A stretch of 64,000 nt of DNA, taken from NCBI RefSeq assembly GCF_000626715.1, contig NZ_AQRA01000001.1, forward strand, positions 372,001-436,000, given 5' to 3'. Shown in pieces: positions 44,215 to 52,437 of the stretch; position 1 is the first letter of the stretch; each line of letters starts with the position of its first letter. The stretch comes from Aquimarina atlantica (GTDB taxonomy: Bacteria; Bacteroidota; Bacteroidia; Flavobacteriales; Flavobacteriaceae). The notes beneath the pieces were generated by a model that worked only from the letters and a program-made list of their open reading frames with translations, made no database searches and was not told the origin of the DNA. The translations under genes were made by a program, and so were the position numbers.

Positions 44215-44254
44215 AGCGTTTATCCTGATACATCTTGGGATGGATGCTTTTTTT
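44215..44254 (+). terminator. Conserved-loop hairpin, copy 2, with T tract
   Basis: Stem AGCGTTTATCC (44215-44225) pairs with GGATGGATGCT (44238-44248) over all 11 positions if three G-U pairs are allowed, so the RNA is read from the plus strand. The loop TGATACATCTTG equals copy 1. A T7 tract (44248-44254) follows, making it a likely terminator of an upstream small transcript. Confidence 0.6.
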
Positions 44255-44449
44255 ATGGCCATTCTGATAATTAAACAGTACTTTTTTTGAGTTTTTCCTG
44301 TATCCAGATACTACGTAATTATATTACTTTTACTGAGATTAGTATTCTATGAATTTAGAATTTGTTATTAAGGCTATATTCTATTGATTAACTGAAGACT
44401 AATCAAATAAATACTGTGAAATTTCAATTAACCACAAATATTTACACCA

Positions 44450-44641
44450 ATGAAAATTATCTTAAACCTAGAGGGCGTAAAAACTCTAAGCAAAGAGGAG
44501 CAAAGCAAAATCTCTGGGGCAGGACGTTATGCCTGCACACAAAGAGGTAGAATGTGTTGTGAACTTGCTCCGGGAGGTCCGTTCTGTGATGCTGGTATCT
44601 GTACTGGTATTGGTGGATCTGGAGGTTGTCTCTGGTATTGA
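44450..44641 (+). CDS. GG-leader natural-product (bacteriocin-like) precursor peptide
   Basis: A 63-residue peptide with the Bacteroidota class leader LNLEGVKTLSKEEQSKISGA (residues 5-24) and a SGAG site in place of the usual Gly-Gly. The core (from about residue 26) is rich in Gly and carries six Cys (29, 36, 37, 46, 51, 60), with CC and the tail GGSGGCLWY. Family precursors are cleaved and exported by a peptidase-containing ABC transporter, which is not present in this window. A strong terminator follows 23 nt later, so it is monocistronic. Confidence 0.75.
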   Translation: MKIILNLEGVKTLSKEEQSKISGAGRYACTQRGRMCCELAPGGPFCDAGICTGIGGSGGCLWY

Positions 44642-44663
44642 TCATTACTCGAAAAACAAGTTT

Positions 44664-44698
44664 AAAAACGAGACTGTAATGAAACAGTCTCGTTTTTT
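44664..44698 (+). terminator. Intrinsic terminator of the peptide gene
   Basis: AAAACGAGACTGT and ACAGTCTCGTTTT form a 13-bp stem with a 6-nt loop and a T6 tract. Confidence 0.9.
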
Positions 44699-44854
44699 GT
44701 TTCAGTTATCATTAGTTTTACCCTCCTTTTCTGTTAGGGCTTCTTAATTCTGGACAGGTATGTTGTTTTTTGGTACGTTTATTTATAGGTAATATACTTT
44801 TTCTTTTGACATAATTATTTTAGGGAAACAAAATATTCACTATTCTTGCATACG

Positions 44855-46069
44855 ATGAATATTGTTCCTGAAATAACAACTAAAAGACTTGCTGTTAAGG
44901 TAAGGCCTGCGGCAGAAAAGATAATAAAGCAAAGACATCCCTGGGTTTTTGAAGATAGTATTATAAAACAAAATGTAGAAGGAGAAGCAGGCGATTTAGT
45001 AATCGTTTATGATACTAAAAAGAATAGCTTTTTAGCTTGTGGTTTATATGATCCATATTCTCCTATACGTATTAAATTAATTCAGTTTAAAAAAGCGGCA
45101 CAGATTAATAAAACGTGGTTTGCCGAAAAAATTTCTGAGGCATACAAAAAAAGGATCCCTTTATTAGAAACAGATACCAATAGCTACAGATTGTTATTTG
45201 GAGAGAATGACCATCTTCCCGGATGTATTGCAGATGTGTATGATCAAGTTCTGGTAATTAAGCTATATTCACATATCTGGTTTCCTTATTTAAACTGGAT
45301 TGTAGAACATTTGGTTGCTGTATCGGGTTGTAACTGTGTTGTACTTAGGCTTAGTAGGTTGTTGCAGTCTAAAGGAAAAGTATATGATTTAGAGGATGGC
45401 CAGGTAATCTATGGAACTCTGGAAAATGAAGTTGTAGTTTTTAGAGAACATGGAGTTTTATTTTCTGCAAATGTAATTAAAGGTCATAAAACAGGATATT
45501 TCCTTGATCACCGCCATAATAGAAAAAGAGTAGGGGAGCTTGCCTGTGATAAAACTCTTTTGGATGTGTTTTCTTATGCTGGTGGGTTTTCGGTTCATGC
45601 TTTAAAAGGCGGTGCAAAGAAAGTAGCAAGTTTGGATATTAGTAAGCAAGCTTTGGATATGGCTAAAGAGAATGTTGCTTTAAATATACATCATGGAAAA
45701 CACGATGTTATTGTAGCCGATGCTTTTGATGGATTACAGAAATTAATAGATCATAAAACGGTATTTGACATTGTAGTAATAGACCCTCCTTCTTTTGCAA
45801 AAAGAGCAAGCGAAATTCATAAGGCTATGATTAGTTATGCCCGATTAGCAGAACTAGGTTCATCCCTGGTATCTCCTAACGGGATTTTGGTGTTAGCTTC
45901 TTGTTCTTCGAGAGTTTTGGCCGAGGATTTTTTTAAAATTTCTGAAGAGAGTATTCTTAAATCTGGAAGAAAGTTTAGTGTATTAGAAAAAACCAATCAT
46001 GATATTGATCATCCTATTTCCTTTCCTGAAGGAGCTTATCTTAAATGCGGATATTATAGACTTGATTAA
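44855..46069 (+). CDS. Class I SAM-dependent rRNA methyltransferase, RlmI-like
   Basis: The 404-residue protein has an N-terminal PUA domain (VRPAAEKIIKQRHPWVFEDS), an EEHAD-like middle (RLLFGENDHLPGCIADVYDQ) and a C-terminal Rossmann methyltransferase (TLLDVFSYAGGFSVHALKGG; VIDPPSFAKRA; LASCSSRV). This is the RlmI/RlmK type that forms 5-methylcytosine in 23S rRNA, or a close relative. The ATG at 44855 is preferred over an in-frame TTG at 44846. Confidence 0.9.
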   Translation: MNIVPEITTKRLAVKVRPAAEKIIKQRHPWVFEDSIIKQNVEGEAGDLVIVYDTKKNSFLACGLYDPYSPIRIKLIQFKKAAQINKTWFAEKISEAYKKRIPLLETDTNSYRLLFGENDHLPGCIADVYDQVLVIKLYSHIWFPYLNWIVEHLVAVSGCNCVVLRLSRLLQSKGKVYDLEDGQVIYGTLENEVVVFREHGVLFSANVIKGHKTGYFLDHRHNRKRVGELACDKTLLDVFSYAGGFSVHALKGGAKKVASLDISKQALDMAKENVALNIHHGKHDVIVADAFDGLQKLIDHKTVFDIVVIDPPSFAKRASEIHKAMISYARLAELGSSLVSPNGILVLASCSSRVLAEDFFKISEESILKSGRKFSVLEKTNHDIDHPISFPEGAYLKCGYYRLD

Positions 46070-46072
46070 ATA

Positions 46073-46102
46073 ATACCAGGTTTGTTTAGATAAACCTGGT
46101 AT
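46073..46102. terminator. Terminator between the convergent methyltransferase and 46115 genes
   Basis: ATACCAGGTTT and AAACCTGGTAT form a perfect 11-bp stem with an 8-nt loop; a T-rich tract follows on the plus strand. Confidence 0.85.
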
Positions 46103-46114
46103 CGTATTATTTTT

Positions 46115-46525
46115 TTAATGCTTTCCAAAGACATGAACCTTTGCCTTTTTTCTGGATAAATTTTTAGTATCATAAAAAAAGGTAATATCTCTAATTATTC
46201 GCTTTCCACCTTTAAGGTCTATTATTCTTGTTTCACTTTTACGAGAGAAATTATGTTTTAATTGAATTACATCTTTTTTCCCATTACCATATTGAATAAC
46301 CATTTTGTGCATGTTTAAAGAACCTCCTGTAACCTTAACTTTAAGTTTTTTGAATCCTCCTTTTCTTGCCGTTACCTTTATAACATCTTTATCTAATCTA
46401 TAATTTACTGTTCTTGAACCGAGGTGTTCCCAATTATTTATAGTAGAAGTAAAACTACTTGTTATAAGTAGTGTTATTAGTAAGAATAAAAAAGCAGGGA
46501 TTTTTTGTAGTGTTATATTTTTCAT
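46115..46525 (-). CDS. Secreted protein resembling the DUF2541 family
   Basis: A 136-residue protein with an N-terminal signal (FLFLLITLLITSSF). The mature sequence WEHLGSRTVNYRLDKDVIKV, a basic KLKVKVTGGSL strand, YGNGKKDVIQL and RIIDLKGGKRIIRDITFFYD matches the spacing I associate with DUF2541, a small beta-sandwich periplasmic family of unknown role. The mature protein is very basic. Confidence 0.65.
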   Translation of the reverse strand: MKNITLQKIPAFLFLLITLLITSSFTSTINNWEHLGSRTVNYRLDKDVIKVTARKGGFKKLKVKVTGGSLNMHKMVIQYGNGKKDVIQLKHNFSRKSETRIIDLKGGKRIIRDITFFYDTKNLSRKKAKVHVFGKH

Positions 46526-46605
46526 AGTTTCTAAATGTTTTGATTTAGTACTAAGACATTCTAACCATAAAAAGGTTTAATTTGTATTCTTTATATCATA
46601 AAATT

Positions 46606-46641
46606 AAAAACGAGATGAATATGATGATCCATCTCGTTTTT
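46606..46641 (-). terminator. Terminator after the OmpA-like gene
   Basis: AAAAACGAGATG and CATCTCGTTTTT form a 12-bp stem with a 12-nt loop and T tracts on both strands. Confidence 0.82.
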
Positions 46642-46675
46642 AAAAAATAACGTAGTTGTTATTTAAAAGATATGA

Positions 46676-47509
46676 TTAGTTAGAAGACAGCATTGCAAAA
46701 AACTTATCCATATTTGGTAATAATACGATTCTTGTACGTCTGTTGATTGCCATATTTTCTTCACTATCATTTTCTACAAGAGGCTTGTAACTACTTCTTC
46801 CAGAGGCAATTAATTTGGCAGGGTCAACGTTATAGTTAGACTGTAGTTTTCTAATAATAGATGTTGCTCTTTTTACACTTAAATCCCAGTTATCTTGCAC
46901 AACTGCATTACTAATGGTTCTTGGATCAGTATGCCCTTCTACCATTACTTCAATACTTGGCTCAGAATTAATTACATCTGCTAATTTTTTTAATACTTCA
47001 TCAGCTTTATTACTTATTCTGTAACTACCGCTTTTGAATAACATTTTATCAGAAATAGATATCATAACTACTGTATTATCGATATCTATAGAAATATCTT
47101 CATCTTGTTTTAGATCATCTGATAAAGAATTTTTTAAATTATGAGATACTGCCAAATTCATCGAATCTTTTAAGGATTTAGCTCCCTGAAGTTTTTGCTG
47201 ATCAACTTTGGCTAATGTTTCTTTCATTTTTTCTTTGGTCTTGTTAGATATTGCTGCAACATCTTCTACCATTACCATTTTTTCATCATTAGAATCTTTT
47301 AAAGAATTGATCTTAGCATTATAATCTGCTACTCTAGCTTCAATTTTAGCAAACTTGCCTTCCAATTCATCTTTTTCAACTGCAGTCTTTTGTAATGTAC
47401 TACGAGTATCTTGCAATTCTTGCTCTAATGCAACATACTTCTTCTTTGACACACACGATGTCATGATTAATGCCCCCGACAAAGCAATAAATGTGAATGA
47501 TCTTTTCAT
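46676..47509 (-). CDS. OmpA-family lipoprotein
   Basis: A 277-residue lipoprotein (signal ALIMTSCVSKKKY). A coiled-coil region spans about residues 25-110 (EQELQDTRSTLQKTAVEKDE), followed by an OmpA C-terminal peptidoglycan-binding domain (MLFKSGSYRISNKADEVLKK; VEGHTDPRTI; NWDLSVKRATSIIRKL; GRSSYKPLVEN; NRRTRIVLLP). The peptidoglycan-contact Asp and Arg are present. It likely tethers the outer membrane to the wall. Confidence 0.92.
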   Translation of the reverse strand: MKRSFTFIALSGALIMTSCVSKKKYVALEQELQDTRSTLQKTAVEKDELEGKFAKIEARVADYNAKINSLKDSNDEKMVMVEDVAAISNKTKEKMKETLAKVDQQKLQGAKSLKDSMNLAVSHNLKNSLSDDLKQDEDISIDIDNTVVMISISDKMLFKSGSYRISNKADEVLKKLADVINSEPSIEVMVEGHTDPRTISNAVVQDNWDLSVKRATSIIRKLQSNYNVDPAKLIASGRSSYKPLVENDSEENMAINRRTRIVLLPNMDKFFAMLSSN

Positions 47510-47848
47510 GGTTATTTAATTAATAATTAGTGTTATTTTAAACTACTACTACGGTCATTTATTGTTGTACTAATTACTAATGTTTTCATATCAATTTCTT
47601 AAAAAGTGTTAATGATTTTTTGGATACATATTATCCCGTAAAATACCTACGGAAAGCCTGTATAGCTTATGTTTATTAATATATTGATTATCAAAGAAGT
47701 AAGTTGATTGTCGAAAAAAAGATGGCAAATGTTAAAAAATAAATTATTAACTTATTGTAATAACGTATTATTTTTACAGTTATATTGTAGAAAATAAACC
47801 CTACTACCCAGGTCTACTTTAATTACTAAAAATGTATAACAATAATTG
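47510..47848. other. Divergent intergenic region, 339 bp
   Basis: It lies between the ompA-like and M23 genes, which are transcribed away from each other, so it must hold both promoters. No exact TAnnTTTG box, repeat or small gene was recognised. Confidence 0.4.
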
Positions 47849-48805
47849 ATGTTTTTAATTAAAAAAAGGCTTGTATTTTATTTCTTGATATTTTCACCAT
47901 TCGTAATGGTAGTAGCACAAGAAACTTTGGAGCAGACAGAAAATATTCCGGTTGATCATAAAAAGTTAGTCGTACAAGGTGAGATCATCTGCTTACCTAT
48001 TTATCCCAAAAAAAATAGTAATTATTTTCCTGAAGAAAATGATTTGTCAGAAAATTTAGAAGCCTATAATACAAAATGGGATAACCAACAATTTAATCCG
48101 TATTGGAATGAGGAACTTACATTTCCCTTTCAGTTAGCATTTCAGGATGAAGATTTTTCACCACCGGTTGATCGCAAAATGGTAATTACGTCTCGTTATG
48201 GTTGGAGAAGAGGGCGGCCACATCAAGGTATAGATATTGATCTTCAGGTAGGAGATAGTGTAAAATCAATATTAGAAGGTAAAATTCGATATGTTGGATA
48301 TCATGGTGGACATGGAAATACAGTAGTGGTACGACACTATAATGGATTAGAGACTGTATATGCTCATCTTTCTAAGTCTTTGGTAAAAGAGAACGACGAG
48401 GTAAAAAAAGGACAAATTATAGGTACAGGAGGAGTAACAGGAAATGCAAGAGGTAGTCATTTACACTTAGAAGTACGATATCATGGTAAAAGTATTAATC
48501 CAGAATATCTATTCGAGTTTGCTAGTGATACAAAAGTTCGATCAGATACTCTTTTTGTGACTAAAAAATGGATGACACCCAGATATCATAGATCTACTCG
48601 TATGAGCAAAATAGTGATTCATAAAACTATGGAGGATATTGCCAGGATTAAAGAAGAACAAAAAAAGATCTATACGGTGCGTAAAGGAGATACTCTTCAT
48701 CGAATTGCTAATAAGTATGGATTGGCAGTTTCTGAAATATGTAAAACCAATTCGTTAAAATATAATTCGGTGCTAAAAATCGGGCAACAAATAATTATAA
48801 ACTAA
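47849..48805 (+). CDS. M23 peptidoglycan endopeptidase with C-terminal LysM
   Basis: A 318-residue exported protein (signal ending MVVAQE). The M23 domain holds the zinc ligands in HQGIDID and HLHLEVRYHG, with RYGWRRGRPHQGID at its start and GNTVVVRHYNGLETVYAHLS between. The last 45 residues are a LysM repeat (YTVRKGDTLHRIANKYGLAV) that binds peptidoglycan. It probably cleaves wall crosslinks during growth or division. The stop is immediately adjacent to the stop of the convergent kinase gene, with no intergenic base. Confidence 0.93.
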   Translation: MFLIKKRLVFYFLIFSPFVMVVAQETLEQTENIPVDHKKLVVQGEIICLPIYPKKNSNYFPEENDLSENLEAYNTKWDNQQFNPYWNEELTFPFQLAFQDEDFSPPVDRKMVITSRYGWRRGRPHQGIDIDLQVGDSVKSILEGKIRYVGYHGGHGNTVVVRHYNGLETVYAHLSKSLVKENDEVKKGQIIGTGGVTGNARGSHLHLEVRYHGKSINPEYLFEFASDTKVRSDTLFVTKKWMTPRYHRSTRMSKIVIHKTMEDIARIKEEQKKIYTVRKGDTLHRIANKYGLAVSEICKTNSLKYNSVLKIGQQIIIN

Positions 48806-50080
48806 TTAATGGGTATGTATTGGATTGTCTATATGCCTGTGGATCATTTCTAATAAATGATTCTTATTGTAAGGTTTTAATATATAGTCGTTTAATCCTG
48901 CTTGTACAATCTGTCTGTTTAATTGGGTAACATCTACTGCAGTTAAGGCAATGATTGGCGTTTTTGTATCAAACTCACGTATCCTCTTTGTGGTACCAAT
49001 TCCATTTAACTTAGGCATATTAATATCCATAAGTATTACATTATACTCATTTTCTCTAACCAATTCTATGGCATCAAAACCATTATCTATGGTCGTACAG
49101 TCAAAGTTCTCTTTTGATAGGATTTTATCTGCAACCAAGAGATTTAATTTATTGTCATCTACAATTAATACTTTAAGTTTAGAAGCATTAGAATTAGTAA
49201 AAGAAGCGTTATGATTTATTCCTTCCTGATTAACTTGTGACTTAAAATCAATAACCAATGCATACTCAGATCCTACATGAGAATTATTTTGGATAATAAT
49301 TTCGGCATCTAGTGCCGAAGCAAGTCTATTTATTATTTTTGAATTAATTCCTGTACCCAGATATGTTTTTTTGGCATTCCCGACATTAATAAACTCTTGA
49401 TATATAGATTTTTTGTCTTCTTTTGAAAGCTCATCTCCATCGTGATTAATTTTAAAAGAAATAGTAAATGTGTTTCCTTTTTTCTTAATTAACATTACCG
49501 AGAAATATACATTTCCATTTTTGGTAAAACGTAAAGCATTACTTATCAAATTCATCAGTATTTGAGAAAGAATACCAGGGTCACCATAAATCATTTGATC
49601 AATTTCTGGGTCAAACTCAAAATGTAATATGTTATCACTGTTCTCTGTAGCATAACTAAAGGAATGTATAAGGTTTTGAGTAACCTCTTTTATATCAAAT
49701 AATACATTTTGTACGGTAATTTCTTCAGAATCCAAAAAATTAACATGCAAAACATTATTAATAAGTGTAAAAAGATAATCCCCAGAAAATTTTAAGGACT
49801 TCAGGTTTTTATCATTTTTAAGATCGGGATATTCTTCTTCTAGGAGATTGGTGAGTCCCATTATTCCATACAAAGGTGTTCTCAACTCTTGACTAAGAAT
49901 AGAAATAAGGTTTTGTTGCAATTGAAACTGTTTTTCTGTTTCCTTGCTTAAGGATTTTAATTCAATATTCTTTTTTTCAAGTTTTTGGGTAACTTTTCTG
50001 TACTGTAAATACAAAAAAAGGAGCATAACCAGAAGTACTCCCCCGATAGCATAATAGATCATACCTATTTTTAATAACAA
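48806..50080 (-). CDS. Degenerate hybrid histidine kinase / response regulator
   Basis: A 424-residue membrane protein: one N-terminal helix (about residues 8-26), a coiled coil, a HisKA-like domain, an HATPase-like domain and an intact receiver (about 297-415; VLIVDDNKLNLL, VILMDINMPKLNG, ALTA, LKPY). The H-box reads SQELRTPL: the phospho-acceptor His is Gln64 (CAA at 49889-49891). The N-box (NLISNALRFT) persists, but the G1 region is NHDGDEL instead of DxGxG and the G2 region is LGTGINSK. Autophosphorylation is therefore unlikely; the receiver may be charged by another kinase. Confidence 0.85.
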   Translation of the reverse strand: MLLKIGMIYYAIGGVLLVMLLFLYLQYRKVTQKLEKKNIELKSLSKETEKQFQLQQNLISILSQELRTPLYGIMGLTNLLEEEYPDLKNDKNLKSLKFSGDYLFTLINNVLHVNFLDSEEITVQNVLFDIKEVTQNLIHSFSYATENSDNILHFEFDPEIDQMIYGDPGILSQILMNLISNALRFTKNGNVYFSVMLIKKKGNTFTISFKINHDGDELSKEDKKSIYQEFINVGNAKKTYLGTGINSKIINRLASALDAEIIIQNNSHVGSEYALVIDFKSQVNQEGINHNASFTNSNASKLKVLIVDDNKLNLLVADKILSKENFDCTTIDNGFDAIELVRENEYNVILMDINMPKLNGIGTTKRIREFDTKTPIIALTAVDVTQLNRQIVQAGLNDYILKPYNKNHLLEMIHRHIDNPIHTH

Positions 50081-50442
50081 AATAATAAATATAAGGTTTA
50101 TCTTACAAGTTTGTAGGTGTATTTTTTTACATATTTCTAATAATTTATGGTTTACCGTAAAAATATTAGGGTAAGAAGAACAAATTCAGCTATTTAGAGA
50201 TCAAAATACGTAGTGTTTTAATGGGGGGCTCTTTTAAAATTAACATAAAAACACCCTAAAATATGATAAATTGATTATTAGCAGACATAACTAATACTGT
50301 TGGCAATTGTAATTATTACAGATTTATAACGTCTTTATGAGTACAAATAGTAGATAAGAAATAAGATTTTATAGCAAATTAACAGTTATAAAAGACCTAT
50401 AATATTTATCTTTACTTAAAATTAATGAGCGGCATAAAAGAG
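50081..50442. other. Divergent intergenic region, 362 bp
   Basis: It lies between the kinase and the secreted-protein gene. TATCTTTA at 50407-50414 is a one-off match to TAnnTTTG for the rightward gene. A G6 run occurs near 50222. No repeat or gene seen. Confidence 0.35.
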
Positions 50443-51087
50443 ATGAAAGCTAATTTTTGTATAGTTTTTTTGTTATGTATGGGAATGGTAATGCATGCTC
50501 AAATAGAAAATTCTACTTCTTTGCGAATTGATGCCAAAAGTGATCTTAATACCAATAAGTATAGTCTGTCTAAAGGCGTAAACCCTAATTTTAATAGCGA
50601 TTCGTCTTTATATAAAACTCCAGAAGCATTATCTGAGTATGCTCGTAGTAAGCCAACTTTTGATATGACAGGTAATGATGGTTTTTTTAAACCCAAAACA
50701 GATGCTGTTCCAAAATGGTTCAAAAAAGATAATGAAATCAAAGACGAGTATAGAAGTGATCAATATCTTGGTGATTTTAAAAGTAACGGAGAATTTGTAA
50801 GATTGATGTATAGAGATCATCAGTTTGTAGATGGTGATGTAGTTAGAATATATCTTAATGATGCCGTTATTGTTTCTAAAATATTTCTTTCTGGAGATTT
50901 TAAAGGAATTTCGGTTGATCTTGCCAAAGGATTTAATAAAATAGACATACAGGCATTAAATCAAGGAGAATCTGGACCTAATACGGCAGAGTTTCATCTT
51001 TATGATGAGAAAGGAAATCTCCTTACCAGTAGCGAATGGAATCTCACCACTGGTGTTAAAGCAACATTGATTGTGGTAAAAGATTAA
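50443..51087 (+). CDS. Secreted protein of unknown function
   Basis: A 214-residue protein with a signal peptide (FCIVFLLCMGMVMHAQ). The mature part has a TPEALSEYARSKPTF segment, a DQYLGDFKSNGEFV turn and a C-terminal beta-sandwich pattern (VVRIYLNDAVIVSKIFL; GFNKIDIQALNQGESGPNTA; EFHLYDEKGN). This suggests an adhesion- or carbohydrate-binding-like fold. The ATG at 50443 is preferred over that at 50425, which is only 10 nt past a likely -7 element. Family not recognised. Confidence 0.75.
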   Translation: MKANFCIVFLLCMGMVMHAQIENSTSLRIDAKSDLNTNKYSLSKGVNPNFNSDSSLYKTPEALSEYARSKPTFDMTGNDGFFKPKTDAVPKWFKKDNEIKDEYRSDQYLGDFKSNGEFVRLMYRDHQFVDGDVVRIYLNDAVIVSKIFLSGDFKGISVDLAKGFNKIDIQALNQGESGPNTAEFHLYDEKGNLLTSSEWNLTTGVKATLIVVKD

Positions 51088-51241
51088 GATACTTACCTTT
51101 TTAAGAGCTGCTCATTATTGTTGTGGTAAGCTTATTTTTCAGTAAATTTTACGAGTATAATTAGTACTTCACAAAATATTTATAACATATTCTGTGATTT
51201 TTTTGATATGTCTCATACTAATAATGAAAAAGTAGGTCTAT

Positions 51242-51730
51242 ATGAGTAAAGAATACGAGTTTACTCGAATTATTAAGGAGAATGAAGGAGTTATTTTTAA
51301 GATAACTACCATTTATACTAACAATTATGAGGATCAAAAAGATCTCTATCAGGAAATTGTTTACCAGCTATGGAAGTCATACGATAGTTTTAAAGGAGAT
51401 TCTAAAATTAGTACCTGGATGTATCGCGTTGGACTTAATACAGCCATTACAAGATTGAAAAAAGAAAAACGAAGGGGAAATCAAATAGAAATATATGATG
51501 TGATCATGAGGCAAACCGAACAATATGACACAGAATTTGAAGAACGATTGAAAAAATTATATGCTCATATACATAACCTCAATGAATTAGATAAAGGATT
51601 GATTTTATTGCTTTTGGAAGGTAAAAAATATGACGAAATAGCAGTGATAACAGGTTTGTCACCAACTAACGTTGGAACCAAAATCTCTAGGATCAAGCAA
51701 AAATTAAAAACACAAATTGTAAAAAAATAA
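51242..51730 (+). CDS. ECF sigma factor
   Basis: A 162-residue sigma-70 family protein with region 2 (IYTNNYEDQKDLYQEIVYQL; ISTWMYRVGLNTAITRLKKE) and region 4 (LNELDKGLILLLLEGKKYDE; GLSPTNVGTKISRIKQKL). It is followed 5 nt later by a membrane protein that probably acts with it. It has no FecR or SusC partner, unlike the sigma factor at 14.4 kb. Confidence 0.92.
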   Translation: MSKEYEFTRIIKENEGVIFKITTIYTNNYEDQKDLYQEIVYQLWKSYDSFKGDSKISTWMYRVGLNTAITRLKKEKRRGNQIEIYDVIMRQTEQYDTEFEERLKKLYAHIHNLNELDKGLILLLLEGKKYDEIAVITGLSPTNVGTKISRIKQKLKTQIVKK

Positions 51731-51735
51731 ACGAG

Positions 51736-52353
51736 ATGGAATTGGAAGAAATGCAAGCAGTTTGGTCTCAGATGAGTGACCAGATAGAAAAACAAAAAAA
51801 ATTAACCGATAAAATGATCATTATGATGACACAAGAACAATACAGGCAAAAATTAAATAAAATTGCATATCCAGAGATGATAGGAGCCATTATATGTTAT
51901 GGTACTGCAATATTGATATTAATTAATGTTAACAAGTTAGATAACTGGTATACTTTATTATCAGGAATAGTATCTATGGTTATTCTATTAGTTTTGCCCG
52001 TGTTATCGCTAAGGTCAATTTATCAAATGAAAAAAGTAAATATTGCTGTAAATAATTATAAGGAAACATTACTAGAATATAGTAAAGGTAAAAAACGATT
52101 TCAGATGGTAACCAAAATAGGGCTCTATTTAGGTTTCTTTTTAATGTTTGCTATCCTGCCAGTAGCTACAAAGATTCTTAATAATAAAGACTTGTTTTCT
52201 GGTACCAAATCTATTTGGCCATTTGTAATATCGATACCAATTGCTATTATAGTTTTTATTACTTTTTCGAGATGGGTCGGCAGATGTTATAATAACAATA
52301 TGAATTCTGCAGAGGCATTATTTAAAGAGCTTAAAGATGTTGATGTATCATAG
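51736..52353 (+). CDS. Membrane protein cotranscribed with ECF sigma factor
   Basis: A 205-residue protein with an amphipathic N-terminus (MELEEMQAVWSQMSDQIEKQ) and about four transmembrane helices (EMIGAIICYGTAILILI; LLSGIVSMVILLVLPVL; IGLYLGFFLMFAILPVA; PFVISIPIAIIVFITF). The 5-nt spacing after the sigma gene suggests a membrane anti-sigma or sensor role; that is inference from position, as no zinc-finger anti-sigma motif is seen. Confidence 0.75.
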   Translation: MELEEMQAVWSQMSDQIEKQKKLTDKMIIMMTQEQYRQKLNKIAYPEMIGAIICYGTAILILINVNKLDNWYTLLSGIVSMVILLVLPVLSLRSIYQMKKVNIAVNNYKETLLEYSKGKKRFQMVTKIGLYLGFFLMFAILPVATKILNNKDLFSGTKSIWPFVISIPIAIIVFITFSRWVGRCYNNNMNSAEALFKELKDVDVS

Positions 52354-52383
52354 AAGTGAAATACCCAAACATAACCATACTAT

Positions 52384-52411
52384 AAAAGGGCTGTCTAACA
52401 ACAGCCCTTTT
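52384..52411. terminator. Terminator of the sigma/membrane protein operon
   Basis: AAAAGGGCTGT and ACAGCCCTTTT form an 11-bp stem with a 6-nt loop and T/A tracts on both sides; it also serves the convergent astacin gene. Confidence 0.88.
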
Positions 52412-52437
52412 CTCTTTTAATTTAAGGCAAAAAAAGT

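Larger units (their letters stand above)
43895..44449. other. 555-bp intergenic region with structured repeats
   Basis: There is no convincing gene. It contains two related hairpins (44095-44127 and 44215-44254), a smaller stem GGTTTA/TAAACC at 44137-44155, and the leader of the small peptide gene at 44450. No exact TAnnTTTG box was seen just before 44450. Confidence 0.5.

Noticed and set aside
44457-44747. Frames overlapping the Cys-rich peptide on both strands
   Set aside because: Only the frame at 44450 has a known leader pattern; the others are out-of-frame products of the same bases.
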